Shown in pieces: positions 19,514 through 27,891 of a stretch of DNA of 64,000 bases. This DNA is from Bacteroides sp. (lineage in GTDB: Bacteria > Bacteroidota > Bacteroidia > Bacteroidales > Bacteroidaceae): positions 1 through 64,000 of the forward strand of contig JAJBTC010000090.1 in NCBI GenBank assembly GCA_020861095.1, in the 5' to 3' direction. A program made the position numbers and the translations under genes. The notes beneath the pieces were generated by a model. It was given only the letters and a program-made list of their open reading frames with translations, made no database searches and was not told where the DNA came from. Position 1 is the stretch's first letter, and each line of letters starts with the position of its first letter.

Positions 19514-20314
19514 ATGCCTGAAAGCATATTTGCGCAACCTATCGATTTCAGTAAATCGGAACAATATACATTATCCATCCGTCTTCGTACGGATGGATTT
19601 TCTTTTTCTGTTTTTGTTCCGACACAGGAAGAGGCTACCAACTACTTCCATCACGCGATCCATCCGTCCCTTTCTCTGACGGCGAATCTCAAACAGGCTC
19701 TGATCCGATACGAATTCCTGTCGTGCTCCTACAAAAGAGTATGTATTCTGTTGGCCGGCAACAGATACACCTCCCTGCCCCTGGAATTCTACGAGCCGGA
19801 AGAAAAAGAGGTTATCTTTTACCACAATCATCCTCACCGGGACAATGAGATCATACTGGGCAATACCTTGAAAAGAGAACAGATCGTGTTTCTGTTCGGC
19901 ATGGAGAAAAGTGCCTATCAGTTGTTGCTACAGCACTATCCTCAGGCCCGCTTCTACCACCAGGCCTTTCCGCTTGCCGGATGGTTCGCCGTAAAAAGCA
20001 AGTTAGGGAACAGCAGAAAAATGCTGGCCTTCATCAGAAGCGAAAGTATAGATATCTTGTGTTATGAACGGGGACGCCTGCTCTTAGCCAATTCATTCAC
20101 GTGCCAGCACACGGAAGACCGCATATATTACCTGCTGTATGTATGGAAACAATTGAGATTTGATCAGCAACGCGACGAACTTCATCTGGCAGGGACATTG
20201 ACAGAAAAAGAAAAACTACTTGCCGAACTGCGCCGTTTCATCGGACAGGTATTTATTCTCAATCCCTGCGAATATATAGATATGGAGGCACTCCTTACCC
20301 TGGATACGGACTGA
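19514..20314 (+). CDS. DUF3822 family protein
   Basis: A 266-residue cytosolic protein matching the DUF3822 family of Bacteroidetes. The chosen ATG at 19514 (MPESIFAQPIDFSKSEQYT) follows the upstream stop by 13 bases; the track's longer version overlaps that gene. The fold of this family is thought to be actin/hexokinase-like, here with HNHPHRDNEIILGN and LLYVWKQLRFDQQRDELHLAG as recognisable strands. Function is unknown. In Bacteroidales it is commonly followed by rsmD, as here. Confidence 0.8.
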   Translation: MPESIFAQPIDFSKSEQYTLSIRLRTDGFSFSVFVPTQEEATNYFHHAIHPSLSLTANLKQALIRYEFLSCSYKRVCILLAGNRYTSLPLEFYEPEEKEVIFYHNHPHRDNEIILGNTLKREQIVFLFGMEKSAYQLLLQHYPQARFYHQAFPLAGWFAVKSKLGNSRKMLAFIRSESIDILCYERGRLLLANSFTCQHTEDRIYYLLYVWKQLRFDQQRDELHLAGTLTEKEKLLAELRRFIGQVFILNPCEYIDMEALLTLDTD

Positions 20315-20431
20315 CGAAGCAGCTCTGTCCCGGCATTCTTTCCACTCCAACTGGCACCTGATTACATAGACATTCCCTATATGGTATTTTCTTTGTTCTC
20401 TCTCTATCCGGGAATAGCCCAGAATTATCTT

Positions 20432-20439
20432 TATCTTTG
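20432..20439 (+). promoter_or_regulatory. Candidate rsmD promoter (-7 box)
   Basis: TATCTTTG fits TAnnTTTG, 24 bases before the rsmD start. The -33 element is not evident. Confidence 0.45.
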
Positions 20440-20462
20440 TATCCTCAAACTTTAAGAACAGA

Positions 20463-21011
20463 ATGATGCGAGTGATCAGTGGTATATATAAAAGAAGAAG
20501 ATTTGATATTCCCAAAAACTTTAAGGCGAGACCTACTACAGATTTTGCCAAAGAGAATCTATTCAACGTTCTGATCAAATACATAGATTTTGATGATCAG
20601 ACCACAGCAGCAGACCTCTTTGCCGGTACGGGAAGCATCAGTATCGAACTGGTGTCACGGGGATGCACCCGGGTAGTAGCTGTAGAAGCAGACAAAGCAC
20701 ACCATGCCTTTATCTGTAAGATCATGAAAGAGGTGGATACGGACAGGTGTCATCCCATACGCGGAGATGTATTCAGATACATTCATCAATGCACAGAAAG
20801 CTTCGACCTCGTATTTGCAGACCCTCCCTACCAGCTGGAAAGACTGGCCCAGCTACCGGATCTGATCCTGGAAAAGGGTATGGTGAAGCCAGAAGGACTA
20901 TTGGTATTGGAGCACGGGAAAGACCACCAGTTTGATACACACCCGGCTTTTGTGGAGAAAAGAGTATATGGAAGTGTCAATTTCTCCTTCTTCCGGATAC
21001 CGGAAAAATAG
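20463..21011 (+). CDS. rsmD: 16S rRNA (guanine(966)-N(2))-methyltransferase RsmD
   Basis: Methylates G966 (E. coli numbering) of 16S rRNA using S-adenosylmethionine. The 182-residue product starts MRVISGIYKRRRF (two adjacent ATGs; the second, at 20466, is the usual start). RPTTDFAKENLFNVL, the SAM-binding DLFAGTGSISIELVSRG, and the catalytic DPPY motif (LVFADPPYQLE) are all present. It follows the DUF3822 gene by about 150 bases and has its own -7 box. Confidence 0.94.
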   Translation: MMRVISGIYKRRRFDIPKNFKARPTTDFAKENLFNVLIKYIDFDDQTTAADLFAGTGSISIELVSRGCTRVVAVEADKAHHAFICKIMKEVDTDRCHPIRGDVFRYIHQCTESFDLVFADPPYQLERLAQLPDLILEKGMVKPEGLLVLEHGKDHQFDTHPAFVEKRVYGSVNFSFFRIPEK

Positions 21012-21171
21012 ACGACCTCCCTCGTCCGGCAAAGACACAGATTTTCATTGTGTCAAGTGAAACGAAATAAAAAAGATAATTTGTTCGGAATATCTTCTTT
21101 TTACTAACTCCTACATTTTCAAAAACAGGCCTTCCAGTGCTGAATTTCAATCGGCAAAAAGTGTTTCCTTC

Positions 21172-21278
21172 GTTTGCACGGTTCTTTGCATGGGTTTGCA
21201 CGGTCCTTTGCATGGGTTTGCACCTGGCAAACGGGTCATTTGCCAGGTGCAAACCTGTCGTTTGTCAGGTGCAAACAG
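21172..21278. repeat. Array of five 22 bp units with an internal 15 bp hairpin
   Basis: TTTG-starting units begin at 21173, 21195, 21217, 21239 and 21261, an exact 22-base period. Units 1 and 2 are near identical (TTTGCACGGTTCTTTGCATG). Units 3 and 4 are inverted against each other: TTTGCACCTGGCAAA at 21217-21231 pairs perfectly with TTTGCCAGGTGCAAA at 21239-21253. It is in the 595-base gap between the converging rsmD and cls. The rest of that gap (to 21606) shows no gene I can support. Confidence 0.85.
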
Positions 21279-21606
21279 AAGAAACGCCGGGTGAAATCTA
21301 TGATGAAATACCTAAGTTGTTGAAAAAAACAAATTATTCGGTTTTTCAGGGTTATTAGCCGGCAGCAAATAAAAACAACAAAATATCACAAGAATCCGGC
21401 AGTTTAAAACGTTAAGAAACCATTTATCCTATCCCGTCAGACACAAAGCAACCAGAGAAGCCTGTTAGCTATCATTTAATTGAGAGGAAAGTCCGCAAAA
21501 ATCCAGTCTGAGAGTTCAACCGCTGATCCGGGTCGAAATAAGCCATTTACAGCGGCTCAGAAAAACAAAATGTCAGATGTAGCAAAATGTCACAACGGCC
21601 TTTTCT

Positions 21607-23055
21607 CTATAGTAGAGGAGAAAGCACACGCATCACAGATTCTATGGCTTTTTCCTGGAAAGGCCGCTTTTTCCAGGATTTCAGATAGAGCTGTGTACAT
21701 TCTCTCTGATCTTCCAGAAAGATCTCTTTCATCTGCAACGCAGTTTCCATATCATAGATAAAGGCATTCACTTCAAAATTATGCTCAAAACTGCGGAAAT
21801 CCAGGTTGGTGGATCCCACCGTAGAAAGCATATCATCCGACACCATTAATTTCGAATGCAGGAATCCTTTCCTGTATAGATAGACTTTCACACCGGCCCG
21901 CAGTATATCCGACAGATAGGAACAGGAAGCCCAGTGGGTAATGGTAGAATCTGCCCGTTCGGGAAGCATCAACCTGATATCTACACCGGATAGTGCCGCG
22001 TTCTGCATCGCTGTCAGGAAAGACTCAGTAGGCAAGAAATAAGGGGTCTGCATGAAAAAGTATTTCTTTGCCGACAGGAGGGCAATCTCCAGCCCCTGCA
22101 TAATTTCTTTCCAGGGTCCGATGGGCTGTGAAGTCACGATCTGGATCATTGAAGGTCCTACAGGCTCTATCCTGGGAAAATAGCAGGAAGCGGTAATAAG
22201 TGTACCGTCTACGAAATACCAGTCCATCAGGAAAGAGGTCTGAAGCCCGTGTACGGCTTTTCCTTCGATAAGCAAATGGGTATCCCGCCAGATCCCCCAG
22301 GACATACCCTTGACGTATCTCTCTGCCAGATTCATCCCTCCGACAAATCCGATACGTCCGTCGATCACTACTATTTTACGATGGTTGCGATAGTTTACAC
22401 TACTGGTGAAAAGCGGGAAACGCACTTTCAGGAAACTTCTGACCTCAATGCCGGCCTCCCGCATCTCCTCGTAGAAGTGATTGGGCACTTTCCAGCTCCC
22501 CACATCATCATACAGTACCCTGACCTCTATACCTTTACGGGCTTTTTCGAGCAAGGCATCTTTCACGATCCTGCCCACCGCGTCATCCTCAAAGATATAA
22601 TACTGCAAATGAATATGCGTCCGGGCCTTCCGGAGTTCCCGCAACAAAGATTGAAGCTTGGTATATCCGTTGGTATAGATCTCTACCCTGTTCCCTTCAA
22701 AAGGAAATGCCTGATTGGTCTTCCGGAAGAAGCGGATGAGCCTGTCGTAGTCTCCGGGCAGCGTACAGACATCCTGCGACACGTACTCAGCCAGTGGTTT
22801 CTTCAACAAACTACCATAACTCTTTTTCTCGATCAGGCGCACCCTGCGCTGGCTTCTGCCAAAAAAGAAGTAAAAAACAAGCCCGACAATAGGCAGGAAC
22901 ACCAGCACAAGTACCCATGCCATGGTCTTGACGGGGTTCCGGTTGTCGAGAATGACCACAACGATCGTACCTATGACAAGGCCAAAATAGACAAAGTCTA
23001 AGGCCCAGGAGGCAATTGTATCAGCGATAGAGGTCCAATCCAACATACAGTTCAT
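21607..23055 (-). CDS. cls: Cardiolipin synthase
   Basis: Joins two phosphatidylglycerols (or PG with another phospholipid) into cardiolipin at the membrane. Two N-terminal membrane helices are followed by two phospholipase D domains with HKD motifs: HRKIVVIDGRIGFVGGMN and HSKLMVSDDMLSTVGSTNLD, both complete. I start it at the ATG at 23055 (MNCMLDW), which leaves 482 residues; an ATG at 23046 is equally possible, and the track's 23085 start lies inside the promoter. It is expressed from the strong promoter at 23073-23103 and converges on rsmD. Confidence 0.93.
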   Translation of the reverse strand: MNCMLDWTSIADTIASWALDFVYFGLVIGTIVVVILDNRNPVKTMAWVLVLVFLPIVGLVFYFFFGRSQRRVRLIEKKSYGSLLKKPLAEYVSQDVCTLPGDYDRLIRFFRKTNQAFPFEGNRVEIYTNGYTKLQSLLRELRKARTHIHLQYYIFEDDAVGRIVKDALLEKARKGIEVRVLYDDVGSWKVPNHFYEEMREAGIEVRSFLKVRFPLFTSSVNYRNHRKIVVIDGRIGFVGGMNLAERYVKGMSWGIWRDTHLLIEGKAVHGLQTSFLMDWYFVDGTLITASCYFPRIEPVGPSMIQIVTSQPIGPWKEIMQGLEIALLSAKKYFFMQTPYFLPTESFLTAMQNAALSGVDIRLMLPERADSTITHWASCSYLSDILRAGVKVYLYRKGFLHSKLMVSDDMLSTVGSTNLDFRSFEHNFEVNAFIYDMETALQMKEIFLEDQRECTQLYLKSWKKRPFQEKAIESVMRVLSPLL

Positions 23056-23072
23056 CCGGTTACAGTTAAAAA

Positions 23073-23103
23073 CAAATGTAAACAAAATCCCATAGTAAAC
23101 AAA
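23073..23103 (-). promoter_or_regulatory. cls promoter
   Basis: On the minus strand TTTG, 19 bases, then TACATTTG: a full match to the Bacteroidetes -33/-7 consensus. It sits 18 bases upstream of the cls ATG at 23055. Confidence 0.75.
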
Positions 23104-23130
23104 AAATCCGGGGCATTTGATTGCCCCGGA
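23101..23130 (-). terminator. Terminator after the outer-membrane barrel gene
   Basis: TCCGGGGCA pairs perfectly with TGCCCCGGA over a six-base loop; read leftwards six T follow. The U tract overlaps the -33 box of the cls promoter, so the two signals are fused. Confidence 0.85.
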
Positions 23131-23184
23131 TCTGTTCCGTTCTTACATTTACAGGTATATACAGACCCTATAGAAAGGATTGTA

Positions 23185-25989
23185 TTAAAAATTACGCGGA
23201 CCGGGACCTCCCGGCATTCCGGGTCCCCCCGGTCCTCTGCGGGGTCCCATACCCGCACCTTGAGGAGCACGTCCTCCCAACGTATTGAAACGATAGACAA
23301 AATGCACCATGCAGTAACTACCCAGGGTATTGTAGCGGGTATCACTCATCATGGTCTCCGTAATGGTACGGCTCAGATTGGTCTGGTGATGCAGGATATC
23401 ATATATCTTGAAACGGATGGTTCCGCGTTTGTTCTTCAGGAAGTTCTTGGAAAGTTGCGCGTTCCAGATCACCTCATTCTTTTTATAATCTCCGCTATAC
23501 CCCTGCATCAGGTGATAATTGACATCTGTAGAGAGATAGAGTTGCCAGGGAAGATTGATGTTGGTACTTGTTCCGAAATAATAATCAAACGTCTCACGGT
23601 TGCTATTCGCTTGTTTACTGTTGCGTGTCAGACTGTAATTGACCGAACCATTCAGGGAAACATCGAAGGCATCCGTACGGTAATTCGCTGTGAGTTTTTC
23701 GCCCAATCGCAGGTTGTGTGTGGTACTGAGTTGTGCGTCTTCGCCCTGGTTCACGCTGGTATAGCTGACCGCATCGCTGAAATTCGCGTTCAGGTTGGAA
23801 GAAAGTGTATATTTCTTATTCTTAAAAGGAGTATTGAACGAAAAGAACCCTCTCATGTTCCAGTTCCCATTCACATTCACTTTCCGGGAGATACGCCCTC
23901 CGGTGAGCGGATCATACGTCATCTGGTTGGCTACGGAGTTGAGTGTATTGGAATAGAAAAGATTTACCGCATAACTACGCATCGAATTCGGAACGAACTT
24001 ATTGTAGTACAACATCAGGCTGTTATTGAAAGAAGGTTTCAGGTTCGGATTACCGTACCGGATATTCAGTGGGTCGGTCTGATCTATGACCTCCTGCAAA
24101 TCTTCGATATTGGGCGCACTGCTACGGCCGCGATAGCGCAACATCAATGAATGCTGCTTATCAAACATGAAACGCATCATCAACTGAGGTGAAAAGTTCA
24201 ACACATTCTGACGAGGCAGATGTCTTTCTTTATTGGGACCGATCGTGGTTTTACTCAAAGAAGATTGCGGGGTCAGCCCCAGACCGGCGTTATACATGAG
24301 TTTCGGATGTATGCCTCTGACAGAAACCTCCGCCGTATGGGTATCATAAAAGTTCTCTACCCGCGAACTCAACGAATCGACATATAACTCCGGATGCAAG
24401 AGATAATCTACGGATAAATTATCATAGACAAGAGATTGAGCCAATTGGTTGCGGTGTGCGAATTCATAACGCAACTGAAGAAAATGATTTTTAAATACAG
24501 GCTCTGTATAAGAGGCGGAGACACTCCAGTTACGGCTGTCGCTGTTGCGGCTGGTATGCCGGTCGAGGATCAATAAACTATCTTCCTCAAAAAACTCAGT
24601 ATGGGAATAACTATCGCTCTCCGTGTCTGTGTCGCTGTACCCGAAATTTCCTCCCAGATGCAGATTACGTCCTTTGCTGTTCAGCTTGCGGAATACCTGA
24701 AGACGACCGTTGAAAGACAAATTATCACTCTTATTTCCCGAGTACGAATTCTTCTCATTGACCAGATCATAAGTATTATTCAGTGTTTCCGACCAGGATT
24801 CAGTGCGGGAATTCGTATGAGAGTAACTACCTCCCGGACGGAAGATAATGGTAGTCATCGTATCCGGTCGCCATTCAAAACGCAGATCAAAACGCATATC
24901 GTGCCGCCTGCGCTGGGAGATGCTGTTACTGTTCCCATACGATGATTCTTCTCCCAGAAACGTCTCGGTAGAACTTTCCATACGGGCATCATGGTCGGAG
25001 TAGCCATATTGCACATTCCCTCCATACTGCAATTTATCGGTATTTTTGGCAAAGTTGACTCCCAGCGAATGTGTATTTGTAATTCCGGAACCTGAACCTC
25101 CGCTGCTCATTCCCTGACCCGCATCTCCAAATTCGGAGAACCCTTTGTTGTTGGTGTTATTGGAGGATCCGATCACAGAGAAACTGGTATCGTCCTTGAA
25201 GCGGCTCACCATGACTCCGGCCTCATAGCGATCGTCTGTTCCATACCCCCCTATCAGGTTACCGATCCATCCCTGCTTCATCCCTTTCTTGACCGTGAGG
25301 TCCAGCACGGTTTCTTCTTCTCCATCATCGATCCCTGTGATACGGGCCATATCACTCTTTTTGTCGTATGCTTTTACCTTTTCTACCATACTTACAGGTA
25401 AATTCTTCATGGAAACATTCGGGTCATCGGAAAAAAACTCTTTTCCGTCTACCATGATCTTGGTGATCTCTTTTCCGTTGTGAGTGATCTTTCCTTCACT
25501 GGATACTTCAATGCCGGGCAATTTCTTCACCAGATCTTCCAGCATAGCACCTTCTGCCACCCGGTAGGCCGAAGCGGAATATTCGGTAGTATCTGCTCTC
25601 ACCACCACCGGAGGGGCTTCCGCCACCACCACAGCTTCCTGAAGCATGATCGCGTCTGTTTCCAGGGCCACTGTTCCTATGTGGAAAGAGGTACGATTGG
25701 AAGAAAGTTGTACCGGCACCTCTTTGTTGCGAAAGCCCATATAGGAAACACGCATTACGTATTGTCCTGCCGCGACTTTAGGAAGACTGAAACTACCATT
25801 TCTCAAGGTAGCGATCCCGGCAGCAAAGGTACTGTCAGGCAGGGAAAGTAATTGCACCGTAGCCTGTTCGACAGGTTCTCTTGTGTCTGCTTCTATGACG
25901 ATACCGCTTACAGTAATATTTTTGTTTTGTGCAAAAGTACAGACAGTAGTACTGAGCAAAAGCACTACTCCGGTAATCATTTTCTTCAT
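23185..25989 (-). CDS. Outer-membrane beta-barrel protein, TonB-receptor-like (OMP_b-brl_3)
   Basis: A 934-residue outer-membrane protein. It has a signal peptide ending TFAQ, a carboxypeptidase-regulatory-like domain (about 25-110, ITVSGIVIEADTREPVEQA), a plug-like region (ASAYRVAEGAMLEDLVKKLPG, KITKIMVDGKEFFSDDP), then a long beta-barrel rich in Asn, Ser and Tyr. The sequence matches the outer membrane protein beta-barrel family that resembles TonB-dependent receptors. The protein ends in a Gly/Pro/Arg-rich tail (GAGMGPRRGPGGPGMPGG) after the last recognisable strand. Substrate unknown; no SusD partner is adjacent. Confidence 0.9.
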   Translation of the reverse strand: MKKMITGVVLLLSTTVCTFAQNKNITVSGIVIEADTREPVEQATVQLLSLPDSTFAAGIATLRNGSFSLPKVAAGQYVMRVSYMGFRNKEVPVQLSSNRTSFHIGTVALETDAIMLQEAVVVAEAPPVVVRADTTEYSASAYRVAEGAMLEDLVKKLPGIEVSSEGKITHNGKEITKIMVDGKEFFSDDPNVSMKNLPVSMVEKVKAYDKKSDMARITGIDDGEEETVLDLTVKKGMKQGWIGNLIGGYGTDDRYEAGVMVSRFKDDTSFSVIGSSNNTNNKGFSEFGDAGQGMSSGGSGSGITNTHSLGVNFAKNTDKLQYGGNVQYGYSDHDARMESSTETFLGEESSYGNSNSISQRRRHDMRFDLRFEWRPDTMTTIIFRPGGSYSHTNSRTESWSETLNNTYDLVNEKNSYSGNKSDNLSFNGRLQVFRKLNSKGRNLHLGGNFGYSDTDTESDSYSHTEFFEEDSLLILDRHTSRNSDSRNWSVSASYTEPVFKNHFLQLRYEFAHRNQLAQSLVYDNLSVDYLLHPELYVDSLSSRVENFYDTHTAEVSVRGIHPKLMYNAGLGLTPQSSLSKTTIGPNKERHLPRQNVLNFSPQLMMRFMFDKQHSLMLRYRGRSSAPNIEDLQEVIDQTDPLNIRYGNPNLKPSFNNSLMLYYNKFVPNSMRSYAVNLFYSNTLNSVANQMTYDPLTGGRISRKVNVNGNWNMRGFFSFNTPFKNKKYTLSSNLNANFSDAVSYTSVNQGEDAQLSTTHNLRLGEKLTANYRTDAFDVSLNGSVNYSLTRNSKQANSNRETFDYYFGTSTNINLPWQLYLSTDVNYHLMQGYSGDYKKNEVIWNAQLSKNFLKNKRGTIRFKIYDILHHQTNLSRTITETMMSDTRYNTLGSYCMVHFVYRFNTLGGRAPQGAGMGPRRGPGGPGMPGGPGPRNF

Positions 25990-26060
25990 TTATCTGTGGT
26001 TGTTGGTAAACAGTTGACTTTTTGACGTGTTTCGGACCAAAAGGTTTAATGAAAAGTAGC

Positions 26061-26465
26061 TTATCTTTTAAAAAATTTATCAACGGATGCTTTTTTCAGC
26101 CCATATTCCAGACATAGTATATTGAGAACCAGAAAAATCAGGAAGGAAGAAGAATCTACGGATTGCAGGTCTCCTATCGCTACCCGATAGATCATACCAC
26201 CAAAAATATAAAAAAAGGTAAGGAACACAGCATTGCGTGTGGCATTGGAACGGATCTGTTCGGTCTCCGGAGATTCCTCTTTGCTGAGAGCAAACAGGAT
26301 CATCAGCGCGCCGGCTATCATCAGTAGTTTGGTAGCCTCTTTGACAAACAATAAATTAGAATCTGTTACTTTGCCCAGAAGAGCAGCGACGAACGGGACA
26401 AACAGAGCGAAGGCCATCACAACATATCCGATGATCCGGCTAAAAGGTGGTAACAAAGCTTTCAT
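26061..26465 (-). CDS. Small four-helix membrane protein, unknown
   Basis: A 134-residue protein that I do not recognise. Four hydrophobic segments are visible near residues 10-30, 42-60, 78-97 and 102-120, joined by short charged loops (SKEESPETEQIRSN). There are no catalytic or binding motifs. It lies 71 bases upstream of the start of the beta-barrel gene on the same strand and could be the first gene of that transcript; the divergent neighbour is aroB. Confidence 0.7.
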   Translation of the reverse strand: MKALLPPFSRIIGYVVMAFALFVPFVAALLGKVTDSNLLFVKEATKLLMIAGALMILFALSKEESPETEQIRSNATRNAVFLTFFYIFGGMIYRVAIGDLQSVDSSSFLIFLVLNILCLEYGLKKASVDKFFKR

Positions 26466-26547
26466 ATCAAATCAGGTTTTTATCGGACAAAGTTAACTCT
26501 TTCGGTCCAAAAGCCTGTATGGAGGTATTACTTTTTAAACCCTTAGC

Positions 26548-26578
26548 TTTCAATTTACACATCGAACCTCTATCTTTG
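26548..26578 (+). promoter_or_regulatory. aroB promoter
   Basis: TTTC, 19 bases, then TATCTTTG: near-consensus -33 and perfect -7 box, 27 bases before the aroB ATG. Confidence 0.65.
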
Positions 26579-26604
26579 CACCACAATATGATCCCGTCTT
26601 TGAT

Positions 26605-27666
26605 ATGAATAAACAAGAAATTATACTCTCTTCCGATCTCCGGGAAAGTATGGAAAAAGCCATAGCCGGTTGTACGTATGATAAACTTTTCATCCTGACC
26701 GACACACATACCCGACAGTTTTGTATGCCTGTTCTGTCTCAATGGCCGTATCTTCCGGAAGCCACAGAGATCACCATCGGCGCGGGAGATGTACATAAAG
26801 AATTAGACACTCTGGCTTTCGTTTGGCAGGTACTGAGCGAGAAAGGGGCCACCCGGCACTCTCTGTTGATCAATCTGGGAGGTGGTATGGTTACCGATCT
26901 GGGAGGTTTTGCCGCTGCCACCTTTAAACGGGGCATTGCTTACATCAATATACCAACTACTCTGCTGGCTATGGTAGACGCTTCCGTGGGAGGCAAAACC
27001 GGGATCAATTTCAATGGACTGAAAAATGAGGTAGGTGCCTTCTGCCCTGCTTCCAGCGTACTGATAGATACCAACTTCCTGCGTACCCTGGATCGGGAGA
27101 ACTTCGTTTCGGGATATGCGGAAATGCTGAAACACGGACTGATCAGTGAACCCGGACATTGGGAAGAACTTCTTGCTTTCGATATGGAACAGGTAAATTA
27201 TGAAAGACTGAAAACACTGGTGGGAAAATCGGTCCGGATCAAAGAAGATATCGTGCGGCAAGACCCATACGAACGTGGCATACGCAAAGCATTGAATCTC
27301 GGACATACCATCGGGCATGCTTTCGAAAGTCTGGTATTGGAAGAAAACCGTCCGGTATTGCACGGCTACGCGGTGGCCTGGGGAATGGTCTGCGAACTCT
27401 ATCTCTCTGTAGTGAAAGCAGGTTTCCCACAGGAGAAAATGCGCCGCACCAATCAGTTTATCCGGGAAAATTACGGAAGTTTCCTGTTTGACTGCAAACA
27501 GTACGACCGTTTGTACGAACGCATGCTGCATGATAAAAAGAACACCGCGGGTATCATAAACTTTACTTTACTCAATGATATAGGAGAGATCGCTATTGAT
27601 CAGACAGCAGATAAAGAGCTGATCTTTGAGACACTTGACTTCTACCGTGAATGTATGGGAATATGA
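26605..27666 (+). CDS. aroB: 3-dehydroquinate synthase
   Basis: Second step of the shikimate pathway: DAHP to 3-dehydroquinate, using NAD and a divalent metal. The 353-residue product has LINLGGGMVTDLGGFAAATF (NAD site), the substrate-binding INIPTTLLAMVDASVGGKTG block and the metal ligands in LNLGHTIGHAFE. It has its own promoter. AroA follows 225 bases later on the same strand, with tRNA-Pro between them, so two shikimate genes flank a tRNA. Confidence 0.96.
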   Translation: MNKQEIILSSDLRESMEKAIAGCTYDKLFILTDTHTRQFCMPVLSQWPYLPEATEITIGAGDVHKELDTLAFVWQVLSEKGATRHSLLINLGGGMVTDLGGFAAATFKRGIAYINIPTTLLAMVDASVGGKTGINFNGLKNEVGAFCPASSVLIDTNFLRTLDRENFVSGYAEMLKHGLISEPGHWEELLAFDMEQVNYERLKTLVGKSVRIKEDIVRQDPYERGIRKALNLGHTIGHAFESLVLEENRPVLHGYAVAWGMVCELYLSVVKAGFPQEKMRRTNQFIRENYGSFLFDCKQYDRLYERMLHDKKNTAGIINFTLLNDIGEIAIDQTADKELIFETLDFYRECMGI

Positions 27667-27702
27667 TGTTGAAAAGTTCTTTATAAGAAAAGACCGCTTT
27701 TC

Positions 27703-27733
27703 TTTGGAAATCCAAAATAAAAACGTATTTTTG
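27703..27733 (+). promoter_or_regulatory. tRNA-Pro promoter
   Basis: TTTG at 27703, 19 bases, then TATTTTTG at 27726: a full consensus match. The -7 box ends 11 bases before the first base of the tRNA. Confidence 0.8.
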
Positions 27734-27744
27734 CAGCCGCAATT

Positions 27745-27818
27745 CGGGATGTAGCTCAGCCCGGTAGAGTGCTCGTCTGGGGGGCGAGTGGTCGCAGGTT
27801 CAAATCCTGTCATCCCGA
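27745..27818 (+). tRNA. tRNA-Pro (anticodon GGG)
   Basis: A 74-base cloverleaf folds cleanly: acceptor CGGGATG/CATCCCG, D arm GCTC/GAGT, anticodon stem CTCGT/GCGAG around loop CTGGGGG (anticodon GGG), and T arm GCAGG-TTCAAAT-CCTGT. The C1-G72 pair is typical of bacterial tRNA-Pro. The discriminator is A and CCA is not encoded. A consensus promoter precedes it and a hairpin follows. Confidence 0.95.
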
Positions 27819-27826
27819 CAGAAAAG

Positions 27827-27862
27827 AAAAAGGGGGTGTCCAATGAGGACAGTCCCTTTTTC
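27827..27862 (+). terminator. Terminator after tRNA-Pro
   Basis: AAAAAGGGGGTGTCC pairs with GGACAGTCCCTTTTT (two mismatches in 15) around AATGA, ending in a T tract. It lies between the tRNA and aroA. Confidence 0.7.
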
Positions 27863-27891
27863 ATATACTCACATGATATACCCCGTTCGAG

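Noticed and set aside
20977-21252. 91-codon minus ORF between rsmD and cls
   Set aside because: Overlaps the 22 bp array and the end of rsmD; no recognisable family.
21480-21510. GAGGAAAGTCC, the core word of RNase P RNA
   Set aside because: Only this short word fits; the surrounding 100-200 bases lack the rest of the RNase P RNA conserved core and there is no room before cls.
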